9,193 nt of DNA from an uncultured Ruminococcus sp. (GTDB taxonomy: Bacteria > Bacillota > Clostridia > Oscillospirales > CAG-272). The translations under genes and the position numbers were made by a program. The stretch is from positions 1 to 9,193 of the forward strand of contig CACZOH010000135.1 in assembly GCA_902782785.1 (NCBI GenBank), written 5' to 3'. This document shows positions 1 through 7,165 of this stretch, piece after piece. The notes under the pieces are model-generated. The model saw nothing but the letters and a program-made list of their open reading frames with translations. It ran no database searches and had not been told where the DNA came from. Positions within the stretch are counted from its first letter, which is position 1. The number at the start of each line of letters is the position of its first letter.

Positions 1-1682
1 CAGTCACCGGTGTTTTTTATTTTTGCCGTGACGGTCCTGCCGTCGACTTTAATATCCGAGTATTCAAACGCAGTGTATGACAGACCGTAGCCGAACGGGT
101 AGCGCACGGGGATATCTGCGCTTTCGTAATATCTGTACCCGACGAAAATGCTTTCTCTGTATTCGACGTTCTTCTGACCGAACGTGTCGTTATTCACCGC
201 GTCTTCGTTCTTGTATATCCACGTTTCCGTCAGCTTTCCGGAGGGATTGACCTCGCCCGACAGAAGGCGTTTTACAGCCTCGCCGCCGGCTTGTCCGGGC
301 AAGCCCATATAAAGGATCGCCGCGACCTTGTCAGCCCACGGAAGCTCCATGACACCTCCGCCCAGAAGGACGACGACCGTGTTCGGGTTAGCGGCGGCGA
401 CCGCCTCGACCATTCTGTTCATACCGTCGGGCAGGGAAATGTCGGCGCGGTCAAAGGATTCCGCCTCGTATATTTCGGGCAGTCCCGCCGCAACGACGGC
501 TGTTTTGCTTTGCGCCGCCAGCTCCGCCGCCTTTTTCAGCGCGTGCTCCGTTACGTTACCGTGCTCGTCGCAGCAGGCGAAATACGGTACGGAAGGTATG
601 GCGTCGCGTATGTTTATCAGCTTTACCGGATTTATATGACTTGAGCCCGCGCCCTGGTGGCGCGTTTTTTCGTGTTTGTAGCCTATAAGAGCCGTCTCGG
701 AGAGATCGAGCGGCAGTATACCGTTGTTTTTCAGAAGCACCGCGCCCGATTCCGCGGTTTTCAGCGCCGTTTCGTGGTGGGTGTCGTAATCGGTTTTGAA
801 TTTTCCTTTGGACGCGGCGCTTTTTTCGTAAAGCTTTAGAATTCTTCTGACTGAATCGTCTATGTGCTTTTCGTCAAGCTCCCCTCTTTTTACCGCGTCG
901 CAGACGGCTTTCTGCATATACGTGCCGCCGCCCGGCATATTGAGATCACAGCCTGCGATAAAGCCTTTTTTCAGATCGTTCATCGCGCCCCAGTCCGTTA
1001 TGACCGTGCCGTCAAAACCCCACCCGTCGCGCAGGATATCGGAGAGGAGCTTTTTATTGTCGGTCGCGTGTATTCCGTTTATTTTGTTGTAGGACGCCAT
1101 GACGCACGCGGGGGAGGCTTCCTTTACCGCGTATTCAAACGCGGGCAGATATATCTCGTAAAGCGCACGCTCGTCGACTATGCTGTCGCCGTTCATACGC
1201 TTGTATTCCTGATTGTTCGCCGCAAAATGCTTTATGCAGGCGAGCGCGCCCGTGCTTTGCACGCCTTTTATAAACGCCGCTGCGAGGCGGCCTGAAATAT
1301 ACGGGTCTTCCGAGAAATATTCGAAATTCCTGCCGCATCGCGGGTTTCTTTTAATGTTGCATCCGGGGCCGAGAACTACGGAAACGCCTTCCGATAAAGC
1401 CTCTTTTCCGATCGCCGCGCCTTTTTCAAACATCATGTTCTCGTCCCACGAGGCGCCGGACGTCACGGCGGCGGCAAAGCAGGTCGCCGGCGCTGAGTCG
1501 TTTATGCCCGTCGTCGTGTCTCCGCCTTTCTGAAAACGGAGCCCGTGCGGACCGTCCGACATCGTAACGGAGCCGACCCCGTATTTTTCGAGCGGCTTTG
1601 TGTTCCACATATCGGCTCCCGTACAGAACGAGACTTTTTCTTCTAACGATAGTTTTGATATTATTTCTTCAATGTTAAGCAT
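1..1682 (-). CDS. Glycoside hydrolase family 3 beta-glycosidase, C-terminus cut by window edge
   Basis: GH3 exo-acting beta-glycosidase (beta-glucosidase or beta-xylosidase type); 560 residues are visible and the frame runs open off the left edge. The (beta/alpha)8 domain shows SDGPHGLR with substrate-binding Asp43, GRNFEYFSEDP around Arg118, the KH pair Lys151-His152, and VITDWG with nucleophile Asp230. QGAGSS (343-348) opens the second alpha/beta domain. There, EAESFDR holds Glu406 and Glu408, the likely acid/base region. YPFGYGLSYT near the end marks entry into the fibronectin-III-like C-terminal domain, so about 150-250 residues are probably missing. The start MLNIEEII has no signal peptide, so the enzyme should act in the cytoplasm on imported oligosaccharides. 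The ATG follows AAAGGG by 4 bases and lies 16 bases after the RACo-like gene, which suggests cotranscription. The family call is firm; the substrate cannot be read from sequence alone. Confidence 0.95.
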   Translation of the reverse strand, partial: MLNIEEIISKLSLEEKVSFCTGADMWNTKPLEKYGVGSVTMSDGPHGLRFQKGGDTTTGINDSAPATCFAAAVTSGASWDENMMFEKGAAIGKEALSEGVSVVLGPGCNIKRNPRCGRNFEYFSEDPYISGRLAAAFIKGVQSTGALACIKHFAANNQEYKRMNGDSIVDERALYEIYLPAFEYAVKEASPACVMASYNKINGIHATDNKKLLSDILRDGWGFDGTVITDWGAMNDLKKGFIAGCDLNMPGGGTYMQKAVCDAVKRGELDEKHIDDSVRRILKLYEKSAASKGKFKTDYDTHHETALKTAESGAVLLKNNGILPLDLSETALIGYKHEKTRHQGAGSSHINPVKLINIRDAIPSVPYFACCDEHGNVTEHALKKAAELAAQSKTAVVAAGLPEIYEAESFDRADISLPDGMNRMVEAVAAANPNTVVVLLGGGVMELPWADKVAAILYMGLPGQAGGEAVKRLLSGEVNPSGKLTETWIYKNEDAVNNDTFGQKNVEYRESIFVGYRYYESADIPVRYPFGYGLSYTAFEYSDIKVDGRTVTAKIKNTGD

Positions 1683-1698
1683 AGGACCCTTTCGATTA

Positions 1699-3204
1699 TC
1701 AGAAATACATTCCGTCTGTATATTCGCGGACAAAAACGGGATTTGACGCGAGATTGACGAGCTTCACGTTATTTGCAAGCTCATATGAGCTTTCTTTGAG
1801 CGGAGAAGAGAGAAGCAGAGCCGCTGCGCCGGAGAGCGCGGCGTTGCCGAGAACGGTAACGCGCTCCTGCAATTCCTTCGGGATAAGACCTATCCTCGCC
1901 GCGTTTTTCACGTCAAGATAACTGCCGAAGCCGCCCGCTATGTAAAGCGTTTCCGCGTCGGAGCAGGTAAGCCCCGCGGAGTCGAGCAGCGTTTTTATGC
2001 CCGCGTGTATCGCGCTTTTGGCAAGCTGTACCGCGCGTATATCCTTCTCTGTTATCACGACGGGAGGAATAACGACAGCCTCCCCGTCCTCCATATAACC
2101 GGTTTCATCTATTATCTGCAATTCCGCAAAAGAAGCGACAGCGTCGACGATCCCGCTTCCGCAGATACCGACGGGCGGGACTTCGCCTATTACGTGCGCC
2201 GATATTCTGCCGTCGTTCACCGTCACCTTGTCTATCGCGCCGTCCGAACCGCCCATACCCATGGTTATACCGGCGCCCTCAAACGCGGGACCTGCGGCGG
2301 TGGAACAGGCGTAAAGCGCGCCGTCGTGTATCAGAACAGTCTCTCCGTTCGTGCCTATATCCGTCAAAACGCAGGTTTTTCTCTTGGTTATTCCGGGGAC
2401 GGATACGAGCGCCGTCACAGTGTCGGCGCCGACAAAAGCGGAAACACAGCGCGGTAAATAAACGGGCGTTTCCTTACAAAGAACGTCAAGCCCGAGCGAT
2501 CCTGCGCTCAGCGTCTCGCCGAAGAGGCGTTTGACCGCAAAAGGCGCGTGCGTCAAGGGTTCTGTGTCGGATTGCGTAAGAAAATGGAGCATAACGGTGT
2601 TTCCCGTTATGACCGCGCCGTCTATATCCGCCGCTTTTATCCCCGCGTCGTCGGCGGCGGCACGGAGCAGAGAGCAGAGGTATTTCCGAATGAGCGACGC
2701 AAGATCGGCGGCGCTTCCGGAAAGCGCCGCTTCCATACGGGAAACAACGTCCGCGCCGTACCGTCTCTGCGGATTTATACCGCTTTGTACCGATAAGAGG
2801 GAGCCGTGTGCGTCGTATAAGCGCAGGGCTACCGTCGTCGTGCCTATGTCTATCGCCGCGCCGTATTTTTCAAATGAAGGCATCAGGGGATAGTCAAGCG
2901 CGGCGCCGCCCGTCTGCACGACAGCCGATCCGTTTTCCTTGGTGTTTACCGTACAGTCGCCTTTTACATACGTTTGACAGGCGAGCCTTACGCCCGCCTT
3001 CAAATCTTTTCCGGAAAGAGCCTTTTTTTCGGTTTCGGTCGGCTCCGAAAGCGCGCCGCTTACCGTTACGCGGCATTTTCCGCATTTTCCATGTCCGCCG
3101 CATACAAGACCGTCAAAGCCGCGCTCGCGCAGAAAATCGCCGAGACAAACGCCCTCCGGCGCCTCGTATAACAGACCGTTGCAGTATATTTTACAGTTTT
3201 TCAT
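1699..3204 (-). CDS. RACo/RamA-like corrinoid-protein reductive activator ([2Fe-2S] plus DUF4445 ASKHA ATPase)
   Basis: Predicted ATP-dependent activator that returns an inactivated Co(II) corrinoid to Co(I) on its partner methyl carrier. The N-terminal ferredoxin domain carries a plant-type [2Fe-2S] ligand set: Cys35, Cys41, Cys44 (CGGHGKCGKC) and Cys76 (LACQ). After a short linker comes the actin-like ATPase fold: AIDIGTTT (117-124), GNT (201-203), TDIGTNGE (281-288), GICGSG (346-351) and IAGGFGS (422-428). This matches the RACo/RamA and DUF4445 family. At 501 residues it is shorter than the roughly 600-residue acetogen RACo, mainly between ferredoxin and ATPase. I chose the ATG at 3204: it follows ACAGG at a normal distance and begins one base after the preceding stop codon. 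A TTG four codons upstream is in frame but has no ribosome binding site. Its natural partner is the corrinoid protein about 3.3 kb upstream in the same gene run. Family assignment is strong; the exact client is inferred. Confidence 0.92.
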   Translation of the reverse strand: MKNCKIYCNGLLYEAPEGVCLGDFLRERGFDGLVCGGHGKCGKCRVTVSGALSEPTETEKKALSGKDLKAGVRLACQTYVKGDCTVNTKENGSAVVQTGGAALDYPLMPSFEKYGAAIDIGTTTVALRLYDAHGSLLSVQSGINPQRRYGADVVSRMEAALSGSAADLASLIRKYLCSLLRAAADDAGIKAADIDGAVITGNTVMLHFLTQSDTEPLTHAPFAVKRLFGETLSAGSLGLDVLCKETPVYLPRCVSAFVGADTVTALVSVPGITKRKTCVLTDIGTNGETVLIHDGALYACSTAAGPAFEGAGITMGMGGSDGAIDKVTVNDGRISAHVIGEVPPVGICGSGIVDAVASFAELQIIDETGYMEDGEAVVIPPVVITEKDIRAVQLAKSAIHAGIKTLLDSAGLTCSDAETLYIAGGFGSYLDVKNAARIGLIPKELQERVTVLGNAALSGAAALLLSSPLKESSYELANNVKLVNLASNPVFVREYTDGMYF

Positions 3205-3205
3205 T

Positions 3206-3763
3206 TTACCTGTCAAACAGAACGGCGCCGAAATAAGTCACCGTATTCTGCCCGTTTATGTATTTCATACCCGCCGCCTTTGCAAGCAGGGATACGTTCA
3301 CACCGTACGCCTCAAGAGACGGAACGGCTCTGTCGGGGTGGCGGCACTTTTCGTTTGTCCGCTTGGCGCAGACCTCGCAGAGCGTACAGCCGCCCGCGCC
3401 GAGGTAAAGTCTGCGCTTGAAAACAAGTTTATTGCATTGTTCGATCACGTTCATTATCAGCGCGCGGTGATTTTTCGCCGCTTCCGCCATGCCTTCTATA
3501 TCAAAACTGTCCTCAAGTACACCGACGCTCTGATAGACGAATATGTATTCGTACGAGCGCAGAACGCCGATCAGCTCGTCTATATCGCCGGCGTCCGGCG
3601 GACACGCCCAGTTTTTTCCGTAGTTCCCGCATACGTTCTGCTCGCAGAGCGTGCGGAAGGATCTCTCCGTCGTGACGTCGGAAACCGGGATGACTGCCGC
3701 TTTATACGCGCCGAGGCTGAGCGCTTTTTCACATAATAAACCGAAAAATTCTTTGTTTTCCAT
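3206..3763 (-). CDS. DUF2284 family predicted metal-binding protein
   Basis: A 185-residue soluble protein matching the DUF2284 family of predicted metal-binding proteins; its biochemical role is not established. Two cysteine clusters stand out: Cys40-x4-Cys45-x8-Cys54 within CGNYGKNWACPP, and Cys126-x2-Cys129-x2-Cys132-x7-Cys140, followed by RHPDRAVPSLEAYG. The CTLCEVC spacing resembles ligands for an iron-sulfur cluster, so binding of one or two clusters is plausible but inferred. There is no signal peptide or membrane segment. The gene starts 9 bases after the lipoprotein stop, with AAGG overlapping that stop, and ends one base before the RACo-like start, so translational coupling to the activator is likely. 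That placement suggests an electron-transfer or metal-handling role in corrinoid activation, but it could instead serve a methyl-accepting or sensing role. Family confidence is good; function is open. Confidence 0.85.
   Translation of the reverse strand: MENKEFFGLLCEKALSLGAYKAAVIPVSDVTTERSFRTLCEQNVCGNYGKNWACPPDAGDIDELIGVLRSYEYIFVYQSVGVLEDSFDIEGMAEAAKNHRALIMNVIEQCNKLVFKRRLYLGAGGCTLCEVCAKRTNEKCRHPDRAVPSLEAYGVNVSLLAKAAGMKYINGQNTVTYFGAVLFDR
3209..3213 (-). promoter_or_regulatory. Ribosome binding site that selects the RACo-like start
   Basis: ACAGG on the minus strand ends four bases before the ATG at 3204 and lies inside the last codons of the DUF2284 gene. A competing in-frame TTG at 3216 overlaps this site and has no purine-rich site of its own, so the ATG start is preferred. 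Confidence 0.6.
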
Positions 3764-3772
3764 AAATAAACC

Positions 3773-6370
3773 TTAATCTACCGTTATAAACACACCCTCC
3801 GCGGGTTCGAGTGTAAGCGAGTAAACGCCGTTTACCGCTTTAAGCTCTGTTTTCTCTCCCTTTGACAGGATGCGGACGCTTTTTGCACCGTTAAGCTTGA
3901 AGCTTACCTCAGCGCTCTTCGGCTTGCTCAGATCGTTCATATTGACTACGGTAAACGCGTGTCCGTCGCCGTCCTTCTCCTCAAAACAGCCGAAAAGCAG
4001 CGGATCGTTTGACGTTATGTCGGATAAAATATCGAAATCCTTGTATTGATCGTCAAATTTTGCGTACACGTATTTTATTTTGTCGCAGTTCAGATTGAAC
4101 GCGCCCACGTTTTTGTATCTTGCGTAATCATCCGACAGTGCGAGTATTTCGTAATTCGCTTTTTTTGCCGCGTCGTATATTTCCGTGGTTTCTCCAAGGT
4201 CGACCAGCGCGTGATGATTGTTGTAATTGTAAAGGTAATGTAAGAAAGTCTTTACGCCGAATGAAACGCCGATATACAGCTGCCATCTTATATCCGAATA
4301 GTCGGGCGACCACGTTCCTCCGTCATAGTCCGTGGACTGTATGAACAGCCAGAAATCACGGCCGCTTTCACGGCAGGCGTCCGCAAAGATCGCCATGTTC
4401 TTAAGATAATCCTTATAAACGGTCTTTTTGCTTCCGTTTGAGCGGTACGGATAAATATCCACGCACATATAATCGCCCGGCACCGTTTTCGCGTATGACG
4501 CAAGATACTTCCGGTAAAGCTCGGGATCCGGATCGTAATAGTCTATTTTCGCGGCGTCCGCGCCGTATTTGAGCTGCGCGGCGTTGGCGTACATCGGAAG
4601 CAGGTTGTAATAACAGAGCTTGCCGGGCAGGGAAGAGTTATAATACTCCGCTATATCAGCCATCACGGCGTATTTGTCCGTTCCCGGCTCGTCGAAAATC
4701 AAGTTGCCGTAATATGAGTCAAAATCATAATATTCATAGCAGGTCGACGGTATCTCTGCGGGGTTTGACTTTTTGAAGTTTGACGGGTTATAATTGCGGC
4801 GCAAAACCCTTACGCCGTATTTTCCGGCGCTTTTCAGCACCGTGTCAAGCGTGTCCCGCTGTTCGATGCTGCCCAAGTCTATCAGAAGCGAAAGCCCTGC
4901 GTCGGCAAAGGTCTTGATCGTTTTATCCGTTACGCTGAAATTGAAGTTAGACCACGCGCCGATAACGATACCGGCGTTATCTTTGATCTTCGACGGCAAA
5001 ACCTGCTGACCGAGCACGGCTTTTACGAGTCGCGTAAGGATAGACGCCATCTCTTCTCCCGTTACCTCTTTTGACGATACGTCAACCACGATGCCGGAGC
5101 ATACCGCGAGATTAAGATCGTCTCTGCCTTTTATTTTCAGATCGGGATCCGTGTACGGGGTGATATTCAGCGCATTCAGATAATTCGTTATCAATATCGC
5201 GGCGTCCTCCGCGCTTGCCGGCCTGTCCGTATCCGGTACCGCCAAACGCAGTTTTTCGCCGTTTATGACGGTGTTCGTAAGAAAAACGGCTATCCGGAAC
5301 TGAGAAAACGACGCCGCTTTTACGTCCTCCTCCGTCATTATTCCGCGCACCGAAACAAAATCCGCGTCTGTTTTTACGGCTTTGTCCGGGTAAATAAGCG
5401 AATATTCTCCCGCCGTCTCCGACAGATACGATACGAAGCCGACGGAGTTGACGTATGAAACGGGTACGGTTCTTTGCTTGCCGTCGACCTTTACGGCGAC
5501 AAGAGGAGATATACCGTTCTTTATCTCTGCGGCGGTGTTCTGACTCATAAGATAATCCGCGCTTGAATAACCGGGAGAGAGCGTATTTCCCGGCACCACG
5601 GCTTTTGCAAAGCCTTTGACAAACGTCACTGATCCGGAATAATCCGGCTCTTTCGCACAGTCAAGAAACACCTCTGCATCCTCACGGGTCTTGAAAAAGC
5701 CCACGCGGTCAAGGAGTATAATCGCTTTTTTATCGTGCCAGCCCGCGTTTATCGGATCTATCCTGAAAGAGGTTATCGTTCCCTCCCAGAAATTGTTGCC
5801 TCGCATATCCGTGATGTTGTTCGTCCATTCCCCGTTGTTCTTTACGTCTATCCAGGTAAGTCCCGAATCGCTGAAATCCGGATGGTTTTCGGAGCCGACG
5901 AAGAAAACGCCCTGATTGAGAGACGACGTGACGTTGTATCTGTAAGCGACAAACGGATATTCCCGTGAATCGAACCGCTCGCTTTCGTCAAACGAGCAAT
6001 ATATCATCGGGTCGTGATCCGTCGGGATCATCTTCATAACGTTGAATTCAACCGACATCTCCGCGCCGCGCGTCACCCATTTTGTTTTTTTGTCGTTTGA
6101 TGAAAAAATATACGCGTGCGTGTCGTCGTACGGTATCACAGGCAAGGGCTCGGTCTCCGCTTCCGTTTCGGTCCCGGTTTCCGTCTCCGTGTCCGTATAC
6201 GTTTCGGTCTCCGCTTCGGTCCCGGTCCCGGTCTCCGCTTTTGTATCCGTCGCCGCTGTAACGTCCGTTTCCGTAACGTCCGTCACGGCGCCGCCGGTAC
6301 ACGACGGAAATATCATACATAGGCAAAGAATTGCCGATAAAAGCGGCGTCAAAAAAGCTTTCTTTTTCAT
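3773..6370 (-). CDS. Large surface lipoprotein with glycosidase-like TIM-barrel domain
   Basis: 865 residues, exported and probably lipid-anchored: Lys-rich start, hydrophobic core to about residue 20, and FPSC with Cys24 as a somewhat relaxed lipobox. A Thr/Glu/Asp-rich flexible linker spans about 30-75. A beta-rich module follows (about 80-240), ending in RIDP and LLDRVGFFKT, of a kind seen in carbohydrate-active lipoproteins. A poorly conserved region (about 245-460) precedes a barrel-like region (about 465-760). That region contains LIDLGS, FDEPG (Glu561, a candidate acid/base), YYNLLPMYAN, VDIYPYR, FWLFIQS and IRWQLYIGVSFGVKTF, a pattern I associate with GH42-like or clan-A-like putative glycosidases. 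A small beta domain closes the protein (about 765-865). No glutamate is evident at FWLFIQS, where a strand-7 nucleophile would be expected, so catalysis is uncertain. The start is set by AGGAG six bases upstream. It probably binds or cleaves glycans at the cell surface; no substrate or exact family is claimed. Confidence 0.8.
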   Translation of the reverse strand: MKKKAFLTPLLSAILCLCMIFPSCTGGAVTDVTETDVTAATDTKAETGTGTEAETETYTDTETETGTETEAETEPLPVIPYDDTHAYIFSSNDKKTKWVTRGAEMSVEFNVMKMIPTDHDPMIYCSFDESERFDSREYPFVAYRYNVTSSLNQGVFFVGSENHPDFSDSGLTWIDVKNNGEWTNNITDMRGNNFWEGTITSFRIDPINAGWHDKKAIILLDRVGFFKTREDAEVFLDCAKEPDYSGSVTFVKGFAKAVVPGNTLSPGYSSADYLMSQNTAAEIKNGISPLVAVKVDGKQRTVPVSYVNSVGFVSYLSETAGEYSLIYPDKAVKTDADFVSVRGIMTEEDVKAASFSQFRIAVFLTNTVINGEKLRLAVPDTDRPASAEDAAILITNYLNALNITPYTDPDLKIKGRDDLNLAVCSGIVVDVSSKEVTGEEMASILTRLVKAVLGQQVLPSKIKDNAGIVIGAWSNFNFSVTDKTIKTFADAGLSLLIDLGSIEQRDTLDTVLKSAGKYGVRVLRRNYNPSNFKKSNPAEIPSTCYEYYDFDSYYGNLIFDEPGTDKYAVMADIAEYYNSSLPGKLCYYNLLPMYANAAQLKYGADAAKIDYYDPDPELYRKYLASYAKTVPGDYMCVDIYPYRSNGSKKTVYKDYLKNMAIFADACRESGRDFWLFIQSTDYDGGTWSPDYSDIRWQLYIGVSFGVKTFLHYLYNYNNHHALVDLGETTEIYDAAKKANYEILALSDDYARYKNVGAFNLNCDKIKYVYAKFDDQYKDFDILSDITSNDPLLFGCFEEKDGDGHAFTVVNMNDLSKPKSAEVSFKLNGAKSVRILSKGEKTELKAVNGVYSLTLEPAEGVFITVD
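6149..6283. repeat. In-frame degenerate hexanucleotide repeat encoding the Thr/Glu linker
   Basis: The region encoding residues about 30-74 of the lipoprotein is built from six-base units that alternate Thr or Ala codons with Glu or Asp codons. The 12-mer CGGTCTCCGCTT recurs exactly at 6151-6162, 6205-6216 and 6229-6240, spaced by multiples of six. The product is a flexible acidic spacer between lipid anchor and folded domains. Slippage here would change linker length by dipeptide steps without breaking the frame. Confidence 0.8.
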
Positions 6371-6376
6371 TTTGTT

Positions 6377-6381
6377 CTCCT
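6377..6381 (-). promoter_or_regulatory. Ribosome binding site of the lipoprotein gene
   Basis: AGGAG on the minus strand, six bases before the ATG at 6370. It supports the MKKKAFL start, which immediately gives a sensible lipoprotein signal peptide. Confidence 0.8.
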
Positions 6382-6393
6382 GTCATTTTTATG

Positions 6394-6437
6394 CGGTGTC
6401 TGTGACAAACGTCAGGTACGGCGCATTTCAGACACTG
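6394..6437. repeat. Inverted repeat in the 121-base gap upstream of the lipoprotein gene
   Basis: GTGTCTG (6396-6402) and CAGACAC (6429-6435) are exact reverse complements, extended by a wobble pair and one more pair outside. They enclose 26 bases that contain a smaller TGAC/GTCA hairpin (6403-6414). The element lies 24-67 bases before the lipoprotein start. It could be a regulator-binding site or a leader hairpin; I cannot tell which, and no convincing sigma-70 promoter could be placed confidently around it. Confidence 0.4.
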
Positions 6438-6458
6438 TCAGCCCGTGAGGATCGGAAA

Positions 6459-6482
6459 GAAACGGAACTGACGCTCCGTTTC
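6459..6482 (-). terminator. Stem-loop just after the corrinoid gene, weak terminator or attenuator candidate
   Basis: A perfect 8-base-pair inverted repeat (GAAACGGA paired with TCCGTTTC) with an 8-base loop starts 9 bases after the corrinoid-protein stop. On the minus-strand transcript the stem is followed only by TTTCC, so the U-tract is poor. It may be a leaky terminator, an RNA-stability hairpin or an attenuator that sets the level of the downstream lipoprotein, DUF2284, activator and GH3 genes relative to the methyltransferase and carrier. The repeat is directly visible; the function is inferred. Confidence 0.35.
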
Positions 6483-6491
6483 GGTATTGCT

Positions 6492-7130
6492 TTATTGAGC
6501 GGTACAGAAAGCCGCAGCCGCGTCGGCGGCGGACGCCGCGTCTGACGTGTAGCAGTCCGCGCCTATCCTGTCGCAGAATTCCTGACTTACGGGAGCGCCG
6601 CCTATCATTATCTTCACCTTGTCGCGTATACCCGCTTCCTCGGCTTTTTTGACTACCTCGCCCATAACGCCCATGGTCGTTGTGAGCAGAGCGGAGCAGC
6701 AGATTATCTGGCAGTTCTGTTCTATCGCCGTCTGTATGAACGTTTCGGGCGCGACGTCTGTGCCGAGGTCGACGACCTCAAGTCCCTTGCCCTCCATCAT
6801 CATTTTGACAAGATTTTTGCCTATGTCGTGCAGGTCGCCCTGGACAGTGCCTATGCAGACTCTGCCGGCGGCTTTGACGCCCGCTTTTTCAAGATAGGGC
6901 TTGAGCACCTGCGCGCCCATGTTCATCGCGCGAGCCGCGACGAGCACTTCGGGAACGTAGACCTCGTTGTTCTTGAACTTTTCGCCTATCACGTTCATAC
7001 CGGGCAAAAGCCCTTCGCGGAGCACGGTCTCGGGACCGATACCCGAATCCACCGCCTGCTGAACGAGTTCTTTTACTATCTTAGCCTTACCGTGCTGCAG
7101 ATTATCGGAAATTTCTTCTAATATACTCAT
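6492..7130 (-). CDS. Free-standing corrinoid (B12) methyl-carrier protein
   Basis: A 212-residue cytoplasmic protein of the MtaC/MtbC/MttC/MtvC and MetH cobalamin-module type, which carries a methyl group on cobalt between two methyltransferases. Residues 1-85 form the helical cap domain (LLPGMNVIGEKF, VYVPEVLVAARAM). Residues 88-212 form the Rossmann-like B12 domain. GDLHDIGKN includes Asp99, His101 (the lower axial cobalt ligand) and Gly104; SALLTTTM (146-153) and IGGAPVS (176-182) complete the cobalamin pocket. Length is normal for a stand-alone carrier. The ATG follows GGGGAG by 8 bases. It lies 35 bases after the methyltransferase gene, its probable direct partner, and its reactivator is the RACo-like protein further downstream. 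The family call is very firm. Which methyl donor loads it cannot be seen in this window. Confidence 0.96.
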   Translation of the reverse strand: MSILEEISDNLQHGKAKIVKELVQQAVDSGIGPETVLREGLLPGMNVIGEKFKNNEVYVPEVLVAARAMNMGAQVLKPYLEKAGVKAAGRVCIGTVQGDLHDIGKNLVKMMMEGKGLEVVDLGTDVAPETFIQTAIEQNCQIICCSALLTTTMGVMGEVVKKAEEAGIRDKVKIMIGGAPVSQEFCDRIGADCYTSDAASAADAAAAFCTAQ

Positions 7131-7138
7131 TTTATTAT

Positions 7139-7144
7139 CTCCCC
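7139..7144 (-). promoter_or_regulatory. Ribosome binding site of the corrinoid-protein gene
   Basis: GGGGAG on the minus strand, 8 bases before the ATG at 7130. It lies in the 35-base gap after the methyltransferase stop and fixes the MSILEEI start. No promoter-like pair or terminator is evident in that gap. Confidence 0.75.
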
Positions 7145-7165
7145 GGTATTATTTTTCGGTGTGCT

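Noticed and set aside
3179..3736. Plus-strand open frame of 185 codons opposite the DUF2284 gene
   Set aside because: The minus-strand frame has clear family motifs and a ribosome binding site linked to its neighbours; the plus frame shows no recognisable domain.
6383..6416. Possible promoter for the lipoprotein gene (CTGACG, 16 bases, CATAAA on the minus strand)
   Set aside because: Both boxes match the sigma-70 consensus weakly and the transcript start would fall almost on the ribosome binding site; not strong enough to annotate.
6042..6545. Plus-strand open frame of 167 codons rich in Val and Ser
   Set aside because: It is the reverse reading of the Thr/Glu repeat linker and signal peptide of the lipoprotein; the SVSVSV pattern comes from the repeat, and the frame crosses into the intergenic gap and corrinoid gene without domain content.
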